A stretch of 64,000 nucleotides of DNA from Dipteris shenzhenensis. Lineage: Eukaryota > Polypodiophyta > Polypodiopsida > Gleicheniales. Of this stretch, positions 32,501 through 45,985 are shown one piece after another; the first letter of the stretch is position 1, and each line of letters opens with the position of its first letter. A program made the translations under genes and the position numbers. The notes under the pieces were generated by a model that was not told where the DNA came from, did no database searches, and saw only the letters and a program-made list of their open reading frames with translations. The stretch is taken from the NCBI GenBank assembly GCA_047967505.1, contig CM106541.1; one strand, given 5' to 3'.

Positions 32501-33654
32501 GTAGAGTTGCTTGAATTGGCAATCATCACTGCCTGTTTTAACTGGAACATGATCAACAAGTACGGCTTGTAGAGCATGTAGATAGAGAATAAGGTGCATA
32601 TTCTCATTTTCACATAGTTGCTGAACTGTATGCAGCCATCATAGTAGCCCTGTCCGAAAGGGAATAGGAAGGGGAACACTGCTGACTCCATGGTTATGTC
32701 AACGCACGCACTGCCAGCTGCTGCTACTCCGTCGACGTGGAATGAAGCGACCCTCTCTAAAAGCATTTCTGTACCCCGTAGCTGTATGGAGGCAAACTCA
32801 TGCTTGTCCCTTGCATCAAAGGCGCGACGGTTCGCGGGTTCCACCATGTTTTGCAAAAGCAGGAGCTCAGGCTGAGATTTCGCTATTGACATTAACTCGA
32901 AGGGAGCTGTCTCATCGTGTAGTTCCAAGATACCTGCAATGGTTTGAGGACTCAAGATGCACATACCCATCTTGATGTCCGCACGCTCTGCTAAAGAATT
33001 GTACTTGCGCAATATTGAATTATTCTCGATGTTGTATGCGAGCACACCTGACAGCTCGTTCGTCACGATTTCTTGAGCCGAGCTTAGTGGGACGTTTCGC
33101 CAAGATATCAAAGGATTGTCTAGAAGTGACCTTCGATCGAGTGTGCCACGAGCAATCGCATTTGCAGTCGTGGTAACTGAAATGGATATATCTATGATGC
33201 TTAGCAGTTGCGTGTGGAGGTGGTTTGTTTTAAGCAACTGCCGAGAGTACTGTGGCATCAACCGCACAATGTATCTGCTCTGCTGGGCATCTCATGTGCA
33301 ACTTTGGCATTTCCAGTAAGTCACTTGCATGCCCATATTCTCGCAGGCATCCAAAAGTATCATGTTTCCGAGTGCGGCGCTGTGGCTCGAGATGCCTATG
33401 CCTTGCGAAGAAATGATCCTTTGGTTTGCAGGCAGTAGCGTGGTTATGCCACAGACACCGCAGATTTGAAGGCTAGAGAAAATAGCCGCGCAATTACTAA
33501 CCCATTGCTTGTATCTATCTAGGATGGTCAACCACGATGACGTAGCTGGCCTCAAGGACATCTTTCTTGATGTTATATCAAGTTGAATAGCTCGACCTCT
33601 GGCTGCTCTGAGCGTTGACGAATGGTCATGTTCGAAGGAGTTTCCGGTGGTCAT
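29590..33654 (-). pseudogene. Helitron Rep/helicase pseudogene
   Basis: Starts at MTTGNSFEHD (33654) with two CxxC pairs (CGVC, KCQSC). The Helitron-like N region has VFPFLFPFGQGYYDG. Rep motifs: FFLTFTADEVTYTRW (about 32320), the HUH site RGSLHAHVILW (about 32075) and YLLKYAMK (about 31690, two Tyr). The Pif1-type helicase has HVVCGTPGSNKSFL (Walker A with Asn for Gly, about 30820), IIIDEMSML (30580), IIFGDLAQ (30455), AYAIMGHKSQGATI and YVMLSRVTERTRL (29700-29650). Breaks: TGA at 33292-33294, TGA at 31204-31206, frameshift near 30725, stop right after GDLAQ (30449) and a frameshift near 30360. About 1350 codons, a usual length for RepHel. It once nicked and unwound DNA for rolling-circle transposition; as written it cannot. 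Confidence 0.88.
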
Positions 33655-35610
<1,956 letters not shown>

Positions 35611-35632
35611 AATGGCCAATGGCAACAGTTTA

Positions 35633-36423
35633 AACAGACCGATCTATAGCCATAAGCTTCGTTGAACCTCTCAAAGACACAGAAAGCATAACAAAGGAGA
35701 TTCATGGGCAGTGGCTCGATACAAGCTTCAGTATAAGCAGGAGCAAACCTGATGGTGATGGCACGTGAACATTCGAAAGCCAATACGTGAGGGTCTCTTC
35801 ACAAACCAATAGCCTTCATAAAGCAATCTACGTTGTTTTTGGCTTACGTTCGTTCGTTTCACCTATATTTAAAGGTTTTGCCTTGGCTTTTTACGCAGCT
35901 TTTCAAAAGCTTTCAAAGCTTTTGGGCTTTCAGAATTTAAAAAATCTAAGGGTGTATATTGTGCCATGTGGAAGCACAGGATTTCAGAATTTGAGAAAAC
36001 GCAGACCGATCTATAGCCATAAGCCATAAGCTTCGTTGAACCTCTCAAAGACACAGAAAGCATAACGAAGGAGATTCATGGGCAGTGGCTCGATACAAGC
36101 TTCAGTATAAGCAGGAGCAAACCTGATGGTGACGGCACGTGAACTTTCCAAAGCCAATACGTGAGGGTCTCTTCACAAACCAATAGCCTTCATAAAGCAA
36201 TCTACGTCGTTTTTGGCTTACGTAAACCAATAGCCTTCATAAAGCAATCTACGTCGTTTTTGGCTTACGTTCGTCCGTTTCACCTATATTTAAAGGTTGT
36301 GCCTTGGCTTTTTACGTAGCTTTTCAAAAGCTTTCAAAGCTTTTGGGCTTTCAGAATTTAAAAAATCTAAGGGTGTATATTGTGCTATGTGGAAGCACAG
36401 GATTTCAGAATTTGAAAAAACGT
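35633..36423. repeat. Direct repeat of about 370-420 bp, two copies
   Basis: Copy 1 from 35633 (CAGACCGATCTATAGCC), copy 2 from 36002. Both contain GGGCAGTGGCTCGATACAAG, CCTTCATAAAGCAATCTACG, the self-complementary AAAAGCTTTCAAAGCTTTT and TCTAAGGGTGTATATTGTG. Copy 2 has an extra internal duplication of the ATAGCCTTCATAAAG part. An inverted third piece lies at about 36670-36830. Confidence 0.75.
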
Positions 36424-36532
36424 CCTAGTGCTGGCCAAGTAACCAAGACTTGAGAAGGCTCACAATTAGTCAAACTTTTGCAGGATAGGCCTTAAAAAAG
36501 CTTCGACCTATTTTTACTTGGCCAGCACTAGG
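36424..36532. mobile_element. 109-bp MITE with 18-bp perfect terminal inverted repeats
   Basis: Left end CCTAGTGCTGGCCAAGTA (36424-36441) and right end TACTTGGCCAGCACTAGG (36515-36532) are exact inverted repeats with a non-coding centre. It sits where the direct repeat switches to an inverted copy. No clear target duplication (flanks ACGT and CGAA). Superfamily unknown. Confidence 0.7.
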
Positions 36533-36955
36533 CGAAACGGACGAACGAAATCCTTGCTCACGTTGATCACTTCGATAGAAGGTGAAAGCATTGAAATAGT
36601 GTTCTGCTCGTTGTCAACCAGCTGTATTCGGGCTTAATTTGCTAAGTGTTCTGCTCGTTGTCAACCAGCTGTATTCAGTTCCACATGGCACAATATACAC
36701 CCTTAGATTTTTTAAATTCTGAAAGCCCAAAAGCTTTGAAAGCTTTTGAAAAGCTGCGTAAAAAGCCAACTGCGTAAAAAGCCAAGGCAAAACCTTTAAA
36801 TATAGGCGAAACGGATGAACGAAATCCTTGCTCACGTTGATCACTTCGACAGAAGGTGAAAGCATTGAAATAGTGTTCTGCTCGTTGTCAACCAGCTGTA
36901 TTCGGGCTTAATTTGCTAAGTGTTCTGCTCGTTGTCAACCAGCTGTATTCAGTTC
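36533..36955. repeat. Inverted portion of the 35.6-kb repeat and a tandem duplication
   Basis: GTGTTCTGCTCGTTGTCAACC occurs at 36599, 36645, 36872 and 36918. The block at 36670-36830 is the reverse complement of part of the direct repeat (CACAATATACACCCTTAGA). A larger duplication places AACGAAATCCTTGCTCACG at 36543 and 36819. Confidence 0.65.
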
Positions 36956-39349
36956 ATCGTATCGATTGATCGCTATTGAAAAGCCCATCTCGGTTTGTAT
37001 ACCTTCGATACATACTCGACTATTCATTGCTCTCTTTCTTAAGAACAACGGTTTTTTAGCTCGTCTTCGCTTTTTGTTGTGCCTTGTTGTTGTTGCTGCT
37101 GTTGCTCTTCTGCTCCTTCTGCTGCAATCAATCACCCCTCCTCGTGCCTCTTTCGCATTCATCTCAGTTTGCTGCCATCACAGTTTGTTGTGGAACCAGT
37201 CGCAGTTTGTTGCTCAACAGCCCTCCTGAAGCCTATAAGGCCTCCCTCCCTAGCCATGCTTCCTCGCAATCTCCCTCTCCCTACACACAAATCAAGCCTA
37301 TTTGCTTCCCCCTTCCCTCTACCTCTGTAGCTTGTGCTTCTCCCTCAGATTCGGATTCGGCCATGGAATTCTGCACCACCCATCTTCCCCTCTGACCTTG
37401 ACAAGCCCGCAGTAGGAGAGGATCGTCAAACAGAGCTGCCAAGCAATCACAAGAAGAGAGAGATGTGCCAAGGGTAAGAGTGTGTCGATTTTTGCAAGCT
37501 CATGAATGGGCATGAGAACCATGAGAACCATGAGAACTAGGATGTGAGGTTCTCTTCCATAGGATGTCCTTTGAGCCTTGAAGGCCTCTAATACATTTAG
37601 GGACATTTTAAATAGGAACTAAAATGCCAAATTTTAACTATGCACAAGCATGTCATGCTTTGTCAATCCAATGGAGGCATCACCTTTTTCTCTCTTGCAT
37701 GATTGAAACATATTCTAGAACCCTATATACATGAATTCGAGTATCTCAAGGGTTTAAGTCTATTTAAAGGCATTGTGATGGTCATTGTCTACCTATAGAT
37801 GCCATCTAGGAAAATTGGACCCTCTTTGGCTTCTATACCCTCATGGATGTTCTTGTACCCTCATGGATGTATCTTTGGCTCTACCCTCATGGATATTCTT
37901 ACATGTGTATGCCATCTTAGTCATAGATCAACACTCTTTTCCCAACAACTTTATAGCTTTATGGATCTCAAGCTCCCTCATTAGAACCCACCCATGCTAC
38001 TACTAATTTGCATGCTATAGATCTCCTATAGTTGTATCTACCCTCATGGATGTTTTTGTATGTGTATGCCATCTTGCTCATAGATCTACACTCTTACCCC
38101 AACAAGTTTATAGATTTATGGATCTCAAGTTCCCTCATTTGAACCCACCCTCAATATCCATATTGTTGGATGTACAACATTGGGACTCCATGTAGCCTTC
38201 CATTACTCAAATCTTTAAGATCGAAGTGCATAGGCTGCGTGTTGTGATTCAATACTCAATTTCAAGTTTTCATGAAACAAGTGCAAGTGTGCAAATCAAA
38301 GTGTAGTAGAAAGATAGTGTGTACATATAAATGCTAAAAGAGGAGTGGAACAAATGACAAGGTCACTTAGAGAAAGATTGGTTCCATAAGGCAGGGACAA
38401 ACCAACTAGATATAAAAAATCATGGCTGCACTCGACACACTTGCAAATCTTCCTCTAGAATATCCTCGGACTGCCACAATAGGACTCAAAATCCTAATAT
38501 ACTATTGTGAAATGGACTTACGTGGAAGGTACTACCCACCTCCTTTACAATAATAAATGGCTTTGACATTCGCATGCTTACTGTCATGCCTTCTTCATTT
38601 GGCTCTTAACATCCCACCACCTCTTCCTTGGATTTTGTGCTCCTTGCCATGCTGCACCTTAACTACCCTTGAAAGGGGCTCTATAAGGTGATGTTAATGG
38701 CATCCTTATAGTGTTAAGGATCAAGGTTTGTTTGTGGAAATGAGATTTGGGCTTCAACTTCCATTTGGTATTTGGTGGGGTTTCTCTTTCAAATATATTA
38801 GCCTTGGCTACTGAGAGCCTTTGCACCTTGCCCAAGTATCTTGTTAAAGTTCAAGAATTTGGATCTGGTCACTTGCTATCTAATGGAAGTCCCTCTACAT
38901 TATTTTGATCTAGAGGGTATATTGTTGGCTAGAGGCATATTCCCAAACCGTGGTGTCCCTATTGATTTGTTTGTTGATGGCACATCTCCCACTATTGGTC
39001 TATGGTTAGAGGGGTAGGCTAAAAAGATTATGATGAATAGGATAGAATGGGGATAGTCCCATTTAAATAAGAAATTTGCAATGTTGGAATAGTGTCTTAC
39101 ATTCAAATTGCTTCTAGGCAATTAGTTTCGTTATTTTATAGAAACAGAGGCATTCGCATAAAGCATTTACGTAAAGCATTAAGCATAAAGCATAATTCAT
39201 ATACTAGCATAAATAGGCATCTATAGACATAGGCATAATACAGAAGCAAAAAATTATATAGATGAGAGTTGCTTCAAGATATAGATCCTTCGGCTCTTCA
39301 GTTACAAGAAAGAGCATTTACATAAAGCATAAGTCACATACTAGCATAG
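36956..39349. other. No recognised gene; short repeats
   Basis: 36990-37400 has 5-prime-UTR-like pyrimidine-rich sequence with short frames on the plus strand. 37840-38100 repeats TACCCTCATGGATGT and ATGCCATCTTR several times. 38160-39130 shows no signal. 39160-39380 has CATAAAGCAT short repeats. I see nothing I can name. Confidence 0.3.
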
Positions 39350-40241
39350 ATAGGCATACATATCAAGAGTAAGATCATTTGATGAGTTCATGTTAGTGGT
39401 TTTTGTGAAACACAAAAGGTGGGATCATTTGATAAGTTCATGATAGTGGTTTGTGTGCAAACCAAAGAGTTAGATCATTTGATGGATTCATGTTAGTGGT
39501 TTGTGTACAATGTAAAGGGCGGGATCATTGGATAAGTTCATGTTAGTGGCTTGTGTGCAAACCCACCAAAATTTGGGATCATTTGATACGTTCATGTATG
39601 GGTTCATTTGATAAGTTCCTTGCATACACCAAACAAAAGGTGTCTGTGATGGTATGCCTTCCACACACGAAAATAGACCCTTGCATAGTCCCTTGGATCA
39701 TGTAAGTGTGATGATATGCCTTCCACACACCACATAGTGGGATCATTTACTAAGTTCATGTACCCTAGCTTCCTTGCATGCATCCACCATTGTGGGATCA
39801 TTTGATAAGTTCATGCAGGACTAACCTTAAGGTCACTGATCCAAACACCCTGATGTCCCTTGCATATACCCACCAAAATTTGGGATCATCTGATAAGTTC
39901 ATCCAATACTTACCTTCATGTCACCGATCCATACACCTAGCCTTCCCATGCTTCCCATGCAAAGACGCACCAAAATGTGGGATCATTTGATAAGTTAATG
40001 TATCCCTTCCTTGCTTGCATCCACCCTAGTGAGATCATTTGATAATTTCATGCAAGACTTACCTTAGGGTCAATGATCCGTACACCCAGATTTCCCATGC
40101 ATACACCCACCAAAATGGGGGATCGTTTGATAAGTTCATGTATCCAGCTTCCTTGCATGCATCTACCATAGTGGGATCATTTGATAAGTTCATGTAGGAC
40201 TTACCTTAAGGTCAATGATCCATACACCTAGATTTTCCATG
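39350..40241. repeat. Satellite array GGATCATTTGATAAGTTCATG, left part
   Basis: At least ten copies of GGATCATTTGATAAGTTCATG, many joined to TTCCTTGCATGCATCCACC, ACTTACCTTAAGGTCA and CAYACACCCACCAAAATGTG, giving composite units of roughly 60-130 bp. The array is interrupted at 40241 and resumes in phase at 44978. Confidence 0.8.
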
Positions 40242-40270
40242 CACAACAAGACAAAGCAACTATAGACACG
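40242..40270 (+). repeat. Left terminal inverted repeat of the CACAACA element
   Basis: CACAACAAGACAAAGC, then AACTATAGACACG. It matches the right end with a 3-bp gap and four mismatches. Confidence 0.7.
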
Positions 40271-40619
40271 CTTGATAGATGCGCAAAATAGTGGACACGT
40301 CTATAGGTGAAACTAGAATAGTGAAAATATAGGCGTGCCTATGAGTGTGTCTATTCGTGTGTCTATTAGTGCATCTAATAGCACATTTATACCATGATTT
40401 AGACACAGATTTAGATTCCTTTATAAATGCAAAACAAAGAATACAGAAAGTGATATTTTGGTGTAGGCTGATAAATGTGCATCACTGCTTTCCAAACATT
40501 GCCCATGATTACCAAAGCACATAATTTTAATAAAAATATCAATGCTTTTTGGCAAACCCACATATACAAAAATTAAGTGAGGTGAGGAGAATGAGACAAT
40601 ATGTAAAATAGTTTTGCCA

Positions 40620-42800
40620 ATATCAATGATGGGCTACGGTTCTCAATCTCATCCTCAATGAGATCAACCCTTGCCAAACTATCTACTTCCAAATCCAAAC
40701 CTATGTTGGGATCTACAAATATATTCAGCCCACTACTACTTGTGCTACTCATGTGCTCATCAAAATCAGCATCACCAATGGTAGGCTCATGCTCACGTGT
40801 AATGGCCTCAATATATGTATCTCCTATCTATGATCATCCTCCTCTCTCATATCATGGTCATCATCACCTCCATGGCCATGATCATCCTCCATACGCTCCA
40901 TATTAGTAAATGTACTATACATCACTTTGGAACATGGCGTAATAGGTATGACATGCCACCACCTATTATTATCCACCATTGGTTGATAGACAACCTAATT
41001 CAAACACAAATACAATCTTGTTATTTTCCTTACATAGAAGGTATCAAATATTTAAAAATGAGTATTTTTATATGTGTGTACACTACCTGTTCACATTGTT
41101 GCGGTATTACTAGTGTGTCCTTGTTTTCCAAAACTTTGTGGAGTCAATAGTTACAAAGCCACTTGCATGGCATTTGATTATTGCATTAGGGCCTCTTTCC
41201 ACCACGTCCTTAAACCACTTAACATCCAAAACATACACAAAGAAGCATTGAAAGTCAAGCTTAATTATATCTTGGATTATGCCACAATAATCATCCATGG
41301 CTCCATTGGCTCCCTCAAAGCTAGCAATGACACCGCAATCTTGTGTGTTTCTATTATCATCAATCTGTTGTGTCTGAAAATGCTTGCCCTCACACCATAT
41401 AGCATTGAACATAGTATACTACACTAAGACAAAATCAATTAAATAAGCAATCTAAATTGTTGAAAGCTCCTAACTTATGCATAACATTCTATATACCGAC
41501 CTTGCTCATGCATCCTCTAGCATACTCCCATTCTTCCATTGGGATATGCATCCCCTCATCTCTCTCTGCTCTCTCCATTTCGTCAAGTAGACAATCCACA
41601 TAAATATCCTTTGGAAGTGCTTTTAGATGCTGAGGGTATGGCACATGAGATCCATGGTGTGTATGAAAGAGGGCCCTTTCTCCTTGTCTTCTTACCTTTG
41701 CATCCTTGTGTCTTGTCACCCATCTTTTCATCACATCACTATTAAGCGTGCAATAGAGGCTGATATTATTAAGCAACTCTATGTCTATTACTTTGCTCCA
41801 TCCTTTCCCTAGAGGCACAATAGAGGTTATCCTTAGGTGATCTTCATCATCTCTCCATAGTCGTGGGAGAGAGCGATCCACATCAATAAGAAACTAAGAA
41901 ATATATACAAGTGACTCTTGTACCAACCAACCCTCTTCAAGGTCTGCTTAAGGAAGAACAACCATCGTGCATGTATAGTGCGGCATATAGCAATATCATC
42001 CACCAAATGCACTATGAGGTGTAGTTGGTTTGTGAGAATAGAATGTGGAAAGGTCTCCTCCACTAAACAAACCACCTCCACTGACATAGCTCGAGCATTC
42101 TCAACAGGGATGTTTTTATCGAAGCTATGCTTATATATTAATATAAAATCTTGGCGAAAGTTTTCAAGCTCAATTTTTAAAGTTTCACAATATTGGTAGA
42201 ATGTAGTACATTTTTGTATATTTTCTCTTGAAATTTGAAGGAGAAAATATAAAGCCTCACAAAACTTTAATTTTCTTTTGCATAAAGTTTTAAATCTTGG
42301 CGAATGTTTTAAATATTTATTTTTATTAGGGCATACAAACTTTTGATGCCAATATAAAATTTTAGCTTCTTAATGAAACTAACTTGAAAAAATCATCCAT
42401 GATTCTCAAGCGTGGTGGGATCTATTTCCTTTGAGCTCACATACCTAGAAAAGAAAAAGTACACCATATTAGCAATATGAAACCTTGCATGGAGCATTGA
42501 TACGCTTCACATTTTGTATCCTGTATAGTACCTCACAAGCTTGCCCATCCTGTAAATACAATCCTTCATGTCCTTCGATGCATTACAAGAAATGCTAGTA
42601 GGTAGTATGAACTGAACACAAGGAATGGTTGATTAACTGCTTCTAATTCACTCACGAATTTGGAAGGAAAAAGATATTATGCACATAAAATGCTTACTTG
42701 GAGCATCTTGTGCCAATCATGAGATTTCAAGCCATATAATTGCTCTACATCTCTTTTCTTGCTCTGTGTGAAGGCCCCCTTCAAACACCTCATGCATCCA
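40620..42800 (-). pseudogene. CACTA (En/Spm) transposase, C-terminal part only
   Basis: Read right to left: QLYGLKSHDWHKMLQ (about 42740-42700), the start of the DUF4218 region (family pattern LKSHDCH); CLVEETFPHSILTNQLHLIV...VDDIAICRTIHARWLFFL (42060-41930), the DUF4218 core; YCTLNSDVMKRWVTRHKDAK (about 41750), the linker; DNRNTQDCGVIASFEGANGA...DYCGIIQDIIKLDF (41370-41250), DUF4216; and an acidic/His tail MERMEDDHGHGGDDDHD (about 40900-40850). Introns separate the blocks. DUF4218 and DUF4216 follow the Transposase_21 catalytic domain in plant CACTA transposases; that domain is absent here, so no transposition activity is expected from this copy. Confidence 0.75.
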
Positions 42801-42829
42801 GTGGGAGTACGAATTCTAGTGATAGCTCA

Positions 42830-44345
42830 CTTCACCACCACCATCTCTAGCTTTGATAACCTCCACAGTGCACGGGGTAAAAAGAAAAGCCCATTTGGCC
42901 TCTCTTGTGGCCAAGCTTCACGCATCCTCCCTGTGGTGCGTAGGCACCCTCCCACTCCTGGGGACTTATATACATACATGACGGGTACTCTAAACACCCC
43001 CCAAGAGTTGGCAGTATGGACTCCAAACCACCCCAACCCAACACCACGTGAGATTACTCCTGTGAAGTCGAGATAGCCCAATAGGCTACAGAGCTATGCC
43101 CCTTCTACCTAATCATCAGGAGTCCTTTCTCCCCTGTGGTCTAGTGTCCCTTCTCCCCGATCATCAGCACTCCCACCTCCCCTATGGCAGTTTGGAGCCC
43201 CTTCTCCTCCCCTATGGTCAAGAGGCCCTTTTGCCTCGCAGAGCCACCAGTGTACTCCCGTGTAGTCGAGAGGCTTCTCGAGACACTAACGGCCAGCATA
43301 CTAGCTTGACATGACAGGGCAACAGGCGTAGTAGTAGTAGTAGCAGATGCATGGCACATTGCTTTGGGGGGGTAATGGTTGGGGCGGGGATGATTCAGAT
43401 GGTGCAAATGTGCCATAGGGTGATGGTATGATCTTCTATGACATCACTTAGACATGAGGCATCTTGATGGATGCACGAGGGAAGGACATCATGGCCTTCA
43501 TGCACTCTCTAGTTGCTAACAAAACTGCAGAGATTGCTTTATTCACTACAAAGAGCAGCCAAAAATGTTGGCTAATGAGACCATCACTACTGTACGCTCT
43601 AGGTATCCCAATCCCCCCAATGTTCATTTCACAGATAAATGGGCAAAGTCAAAGATTTTTATGATACTTGCCAATAAAAGATCTTCGCTTAAGAGGCAGC
43701 TACTAGCCGAGATTACCAGGAGAGAGGGAGGTCAAAGAGGCCAACCCCACACCGCTCACAAGCATGAGTGAAAGAAAGAAATGAAGGCAACAAAGGTAAA
43801 CCCCAATCTGCAGCACGTGGAGGCACAAAGGATCCAAATGGAGCAATATGGAAATGTGCATTTTGGAGCAGGGGGTGTTGAATCATGGGAGGCCCAATTT
43901 GTAAGTGTCGATCTCAAATTATATTGTGTTTATGTGGTCTATTAAGAGGTTGTTTCTTTGTACTAACTCCTCTGCAAATTGTGTCATCTTGCAACTTGAT
44001 ATCATGGGCAGGTACTCTACTCCTGTCAAGATAGCCTACCACTGCCACCATTACAAAGAAGATACATGGAGGCATTTCTATGATGACGGGTTGATTACTG
44101 AGGAGCAGGATATCTGGGCTACTGGAGTGCCCCCTAGGTATTTAAAAGTACTTAAATAATGTCAATATTGTAAATAAATATTTGATTTTTCATACATTGA
44201 TACATGTTGTCTCTCATTTATAGGGCCTTGGGGCTGATTAGGAAGAAGATGAGGAAGAAGGCGACGAAGAAGGGAGTGAGGATGCAAAGAACTTTTTTAG
44301 TCGTAGAAGTAGTGCTAGCTACTCTTTTTTGTACTTGAAGCCATT
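42830..44345 (+). pseudogene. CACTA accessory gene, second paralogue
   Basis: Plus-strand blocks: 42759-43076 (Pro/Thr-rich, no motif), 43464-43600, then, in another frame, VRSRYPNPPNVHFTDKWAKS, IFMILANKRSSLKRQLLAEI and GNVHFGAGGVESWEAQF, ending at donor GTAAGTG (about 43899); the next exon YSTPVKIAYHCHHYKEDTWR, FYDDGLITEEQDIWATGV (about 44010-44140); and an acidic exon EEDEEEGDEEGSEDAK (44240-44290). The order and motifs mirror 12.3-14.0 kb. A stop (TGA at about 43769) and a frame change make it a pseudogene. It is divergent to the transposase remnant inside the same element, as expected for a two-gene CACTA transposon. Function unknown; DNA binding is a guess. Confidence 0.5.
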
Positions 44346-44951
44346 GGCTTGGCTTGGTGCCTCTCTTGTATATACACTACTCTTATTTTTTTTACTTGAA
44401 GGCACATGACGTGGCTTGGCTTCATGCTATATGTACATACAAGCATTTTTTGGGCTATGAATTAATATACAGTCCTTTTATTTTTTTGGCTTTCAATTTC
44501 CTTATGCAACATTCTATCAATGAATGCCTTGTGAACTAAACGGTTTGGAGTTGTAATGTTTTACTCGGAATTGTAATCGTCAACTATAGACGTGCTTGGA
44601 ATCGTACTAATTAAAATGCCAACTGTGCTAATTAAAATGCGGTTGGCTGAAAGAATTAAATTGCACAATGTGGAAATGGGATTCTTGTAACCACATAGGA
44701 TACACAACATACAAAGCATTCTGTTCAACCACACAAAATTTTTCTTTTATTTAAATTTTTTTTTGCAAAGCGTCTATAAGCGCATCTATGAATGCATCTT
44801 TCTATTTTTTTTAAATTTCTAGAGAGCATCTAAAAGCGCATCTATAAGCACATCTGTCTATTATATACATGCACCTATAGATGCGAGTCTATAGATGTGC
44901 TAATAGATGCACAAATAACGTGTCCATAAGTTTTTTTTAAAGTTAAGGAAA

Positions 44952-44977
44952 CACGTCTATGGGTGCTTTGTGTTGTG
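44952..44977 (-). repeat. Right terminal inverted repeat of the CACAACA element
   Basis: Plus strand CACGTCTATGGGTGC, then TTTGTGTTGTG; the last seven bases are the complement of CACAACA. Confidence 0.7.
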
Positions 44978-45225
44978 ATAGACCCACCAACATGTGGAAT
45001 CATTTGATAAATTCATATAACCAGCTTCCTTGCATGCATCCACCATAGTGGGATCATTTGTTAAGTTCATGCACGACTTACCTTAGGGCTAACGATCCAT
45101 ACACCTAGATTTCCTGTGCATAGACCCACCAAAATGTGGAATCATTTGATAAGTTCATGAATCCCAGCTTCCTTGCATGCATCCACAAGAGTGGGATCAT
45201 TTGATAAGTTTACGCATCCCCAAAA
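44978..45225. repeat. Satellite array, right part
   Basis: Continuation of the 39.35-40.24 kb array after the CACAACA element: AGACCCACCAACATGTGGAA, then three more GGATCATTTGATAAG-type units. Confidence 0.8.
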
Positions 45226-45985
45226 CATGACAAAGTATCTTGAATTGGCATTACAAGTTTTGATGTAGTGCCACAACATACCAAGCAAGAGCATCCCATT
45301 GTGCACTTGCCCAAGCTTCTACAGCCTTGTGAGAATGAGCAATAGGTTTAACTAATCGATGTGATACATCCTCATCATATGGTTTGTCAAAGAAATCTTC
45401 ATGTTATGGCACATCCCTAGCTACTGCAAGTAGCATATTGTCCAAAATGCAACATGCCACTATACTCCTTGTCACTGACCAACTTGGGCTTTGGGTTTTG
45501 AAACTTCTTATTGAGGTACTGCCAATCGACCAAATGCATGCTCCACAACAATGCAGGTGGAGGATAGATAGAAGTTAAACTTGATTGCAGGTCCATGCTA
45601 GGGATCTCATATAGACTGATGAACCATGGTCTAAGTGCATATACACCATCTCCAAGGATGTACTCTCGAATACGAAAAGCACCATCAACAAAAATGAAAC
45701 TTTGTAGGGATATGGAAACTAATCAAGACCTATGCAAAGTTTATTACCAAATAAGATGATTGGGGGATGATTGGAGGTATCATTATTGATGATTGCTACA
45801 TCTTTTTTGTTTACATAATAGGATGCACATGAAAATTTGGGATATTCTGCCTTCCTAGCCACACATTCAGACACATTTAGTGCTTGGTAAAAATTGGAAC
45901 TTTGCAAGTACATGCCAAATTGCTGCATCATTTTATTTACTACCCCCTCATGGAGCCAAGTGTCAAAGCTTCCTTCCACATATAT
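45226..45985 (-). pseudogene. PIF/Harbinger transposase pseudogene
   Basis: Minus strand, right to left: an open N-part (45979-45719, SFDTWLHEGVVNKMMQQFGM), stop, SFIFVDGAFRIREYILGDGV then YALRPWF (about 45690-45625; the GDGxYxLRPW block around the second catalytic Asp), then in another frame STCIVVEHAFGRLAV (about 45555-45515; VExAFGRLK block with the catalytic Glu) and VACCILDNMLLAV (about 45460-45425; ACCxLHN block), ending in DKPYDEDVSHRLVKP. This is the order of DDE_Tnp_4 transposases (HARBI1 family). The first Asp and the N-terminus are missing, and stops and frame changes are present. Confidence 0.75.

Larger units (their letters stand above)
28150..33654 (-). mobile_element. Helitron-type rolling-circle element, minus strand
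   Basis: Contains, in transcription order, a Rep/helicase gene (33654 to 29590) and a spliced GIY-YIG gene (about 29360 to 28150) on the same strand, 230 bp apart. The limits given are those of the coding parts. A 5-prime TC and a 3-prime hairpin plus CTRR end were not identified, so whether the GIY-YIG gene lies inside the element is an inference from orientation and spacing. Confidence 0.6.
40242..44977. mobile_element. 4.74-kb CACTA-superfamily element with CACAACA termini
   Basis: The left end reads CACAACA-AGA-CAAAGCA-ACTATAGAC and the right end, reverse-complemented, CACAACA-CAAAGCA-CCCATAGAC: imperfect 26-29-bp terminal inverted repeats. Both ends carry short subterminal repeats related to TCTATAGACG and TATAAGCGCATCT (40258-40400, 44770-44950). 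Inside are a CACTA transposase C-terminal part on the minus strand and an accessory gene on the plus strand, divergently arranged. The flanks are the two halves of one satellite unit (TTCCATG | ATAGACCC; intact units read TGCATAGACCC), so this is an insertion. A 3-bp target duplication is imperfect (ATG/ATA). The catalytic half of the transposase is missing, so it is non-autonomous. Confidence 0.75.

Noticed and set aside
31204-33267. Intact 687-aa Helitron protein
   Set aside because: It is bounded by in-frame TGA codons on both sides; the homologous protein continues in the same frame, so it is a part of a broken gene.
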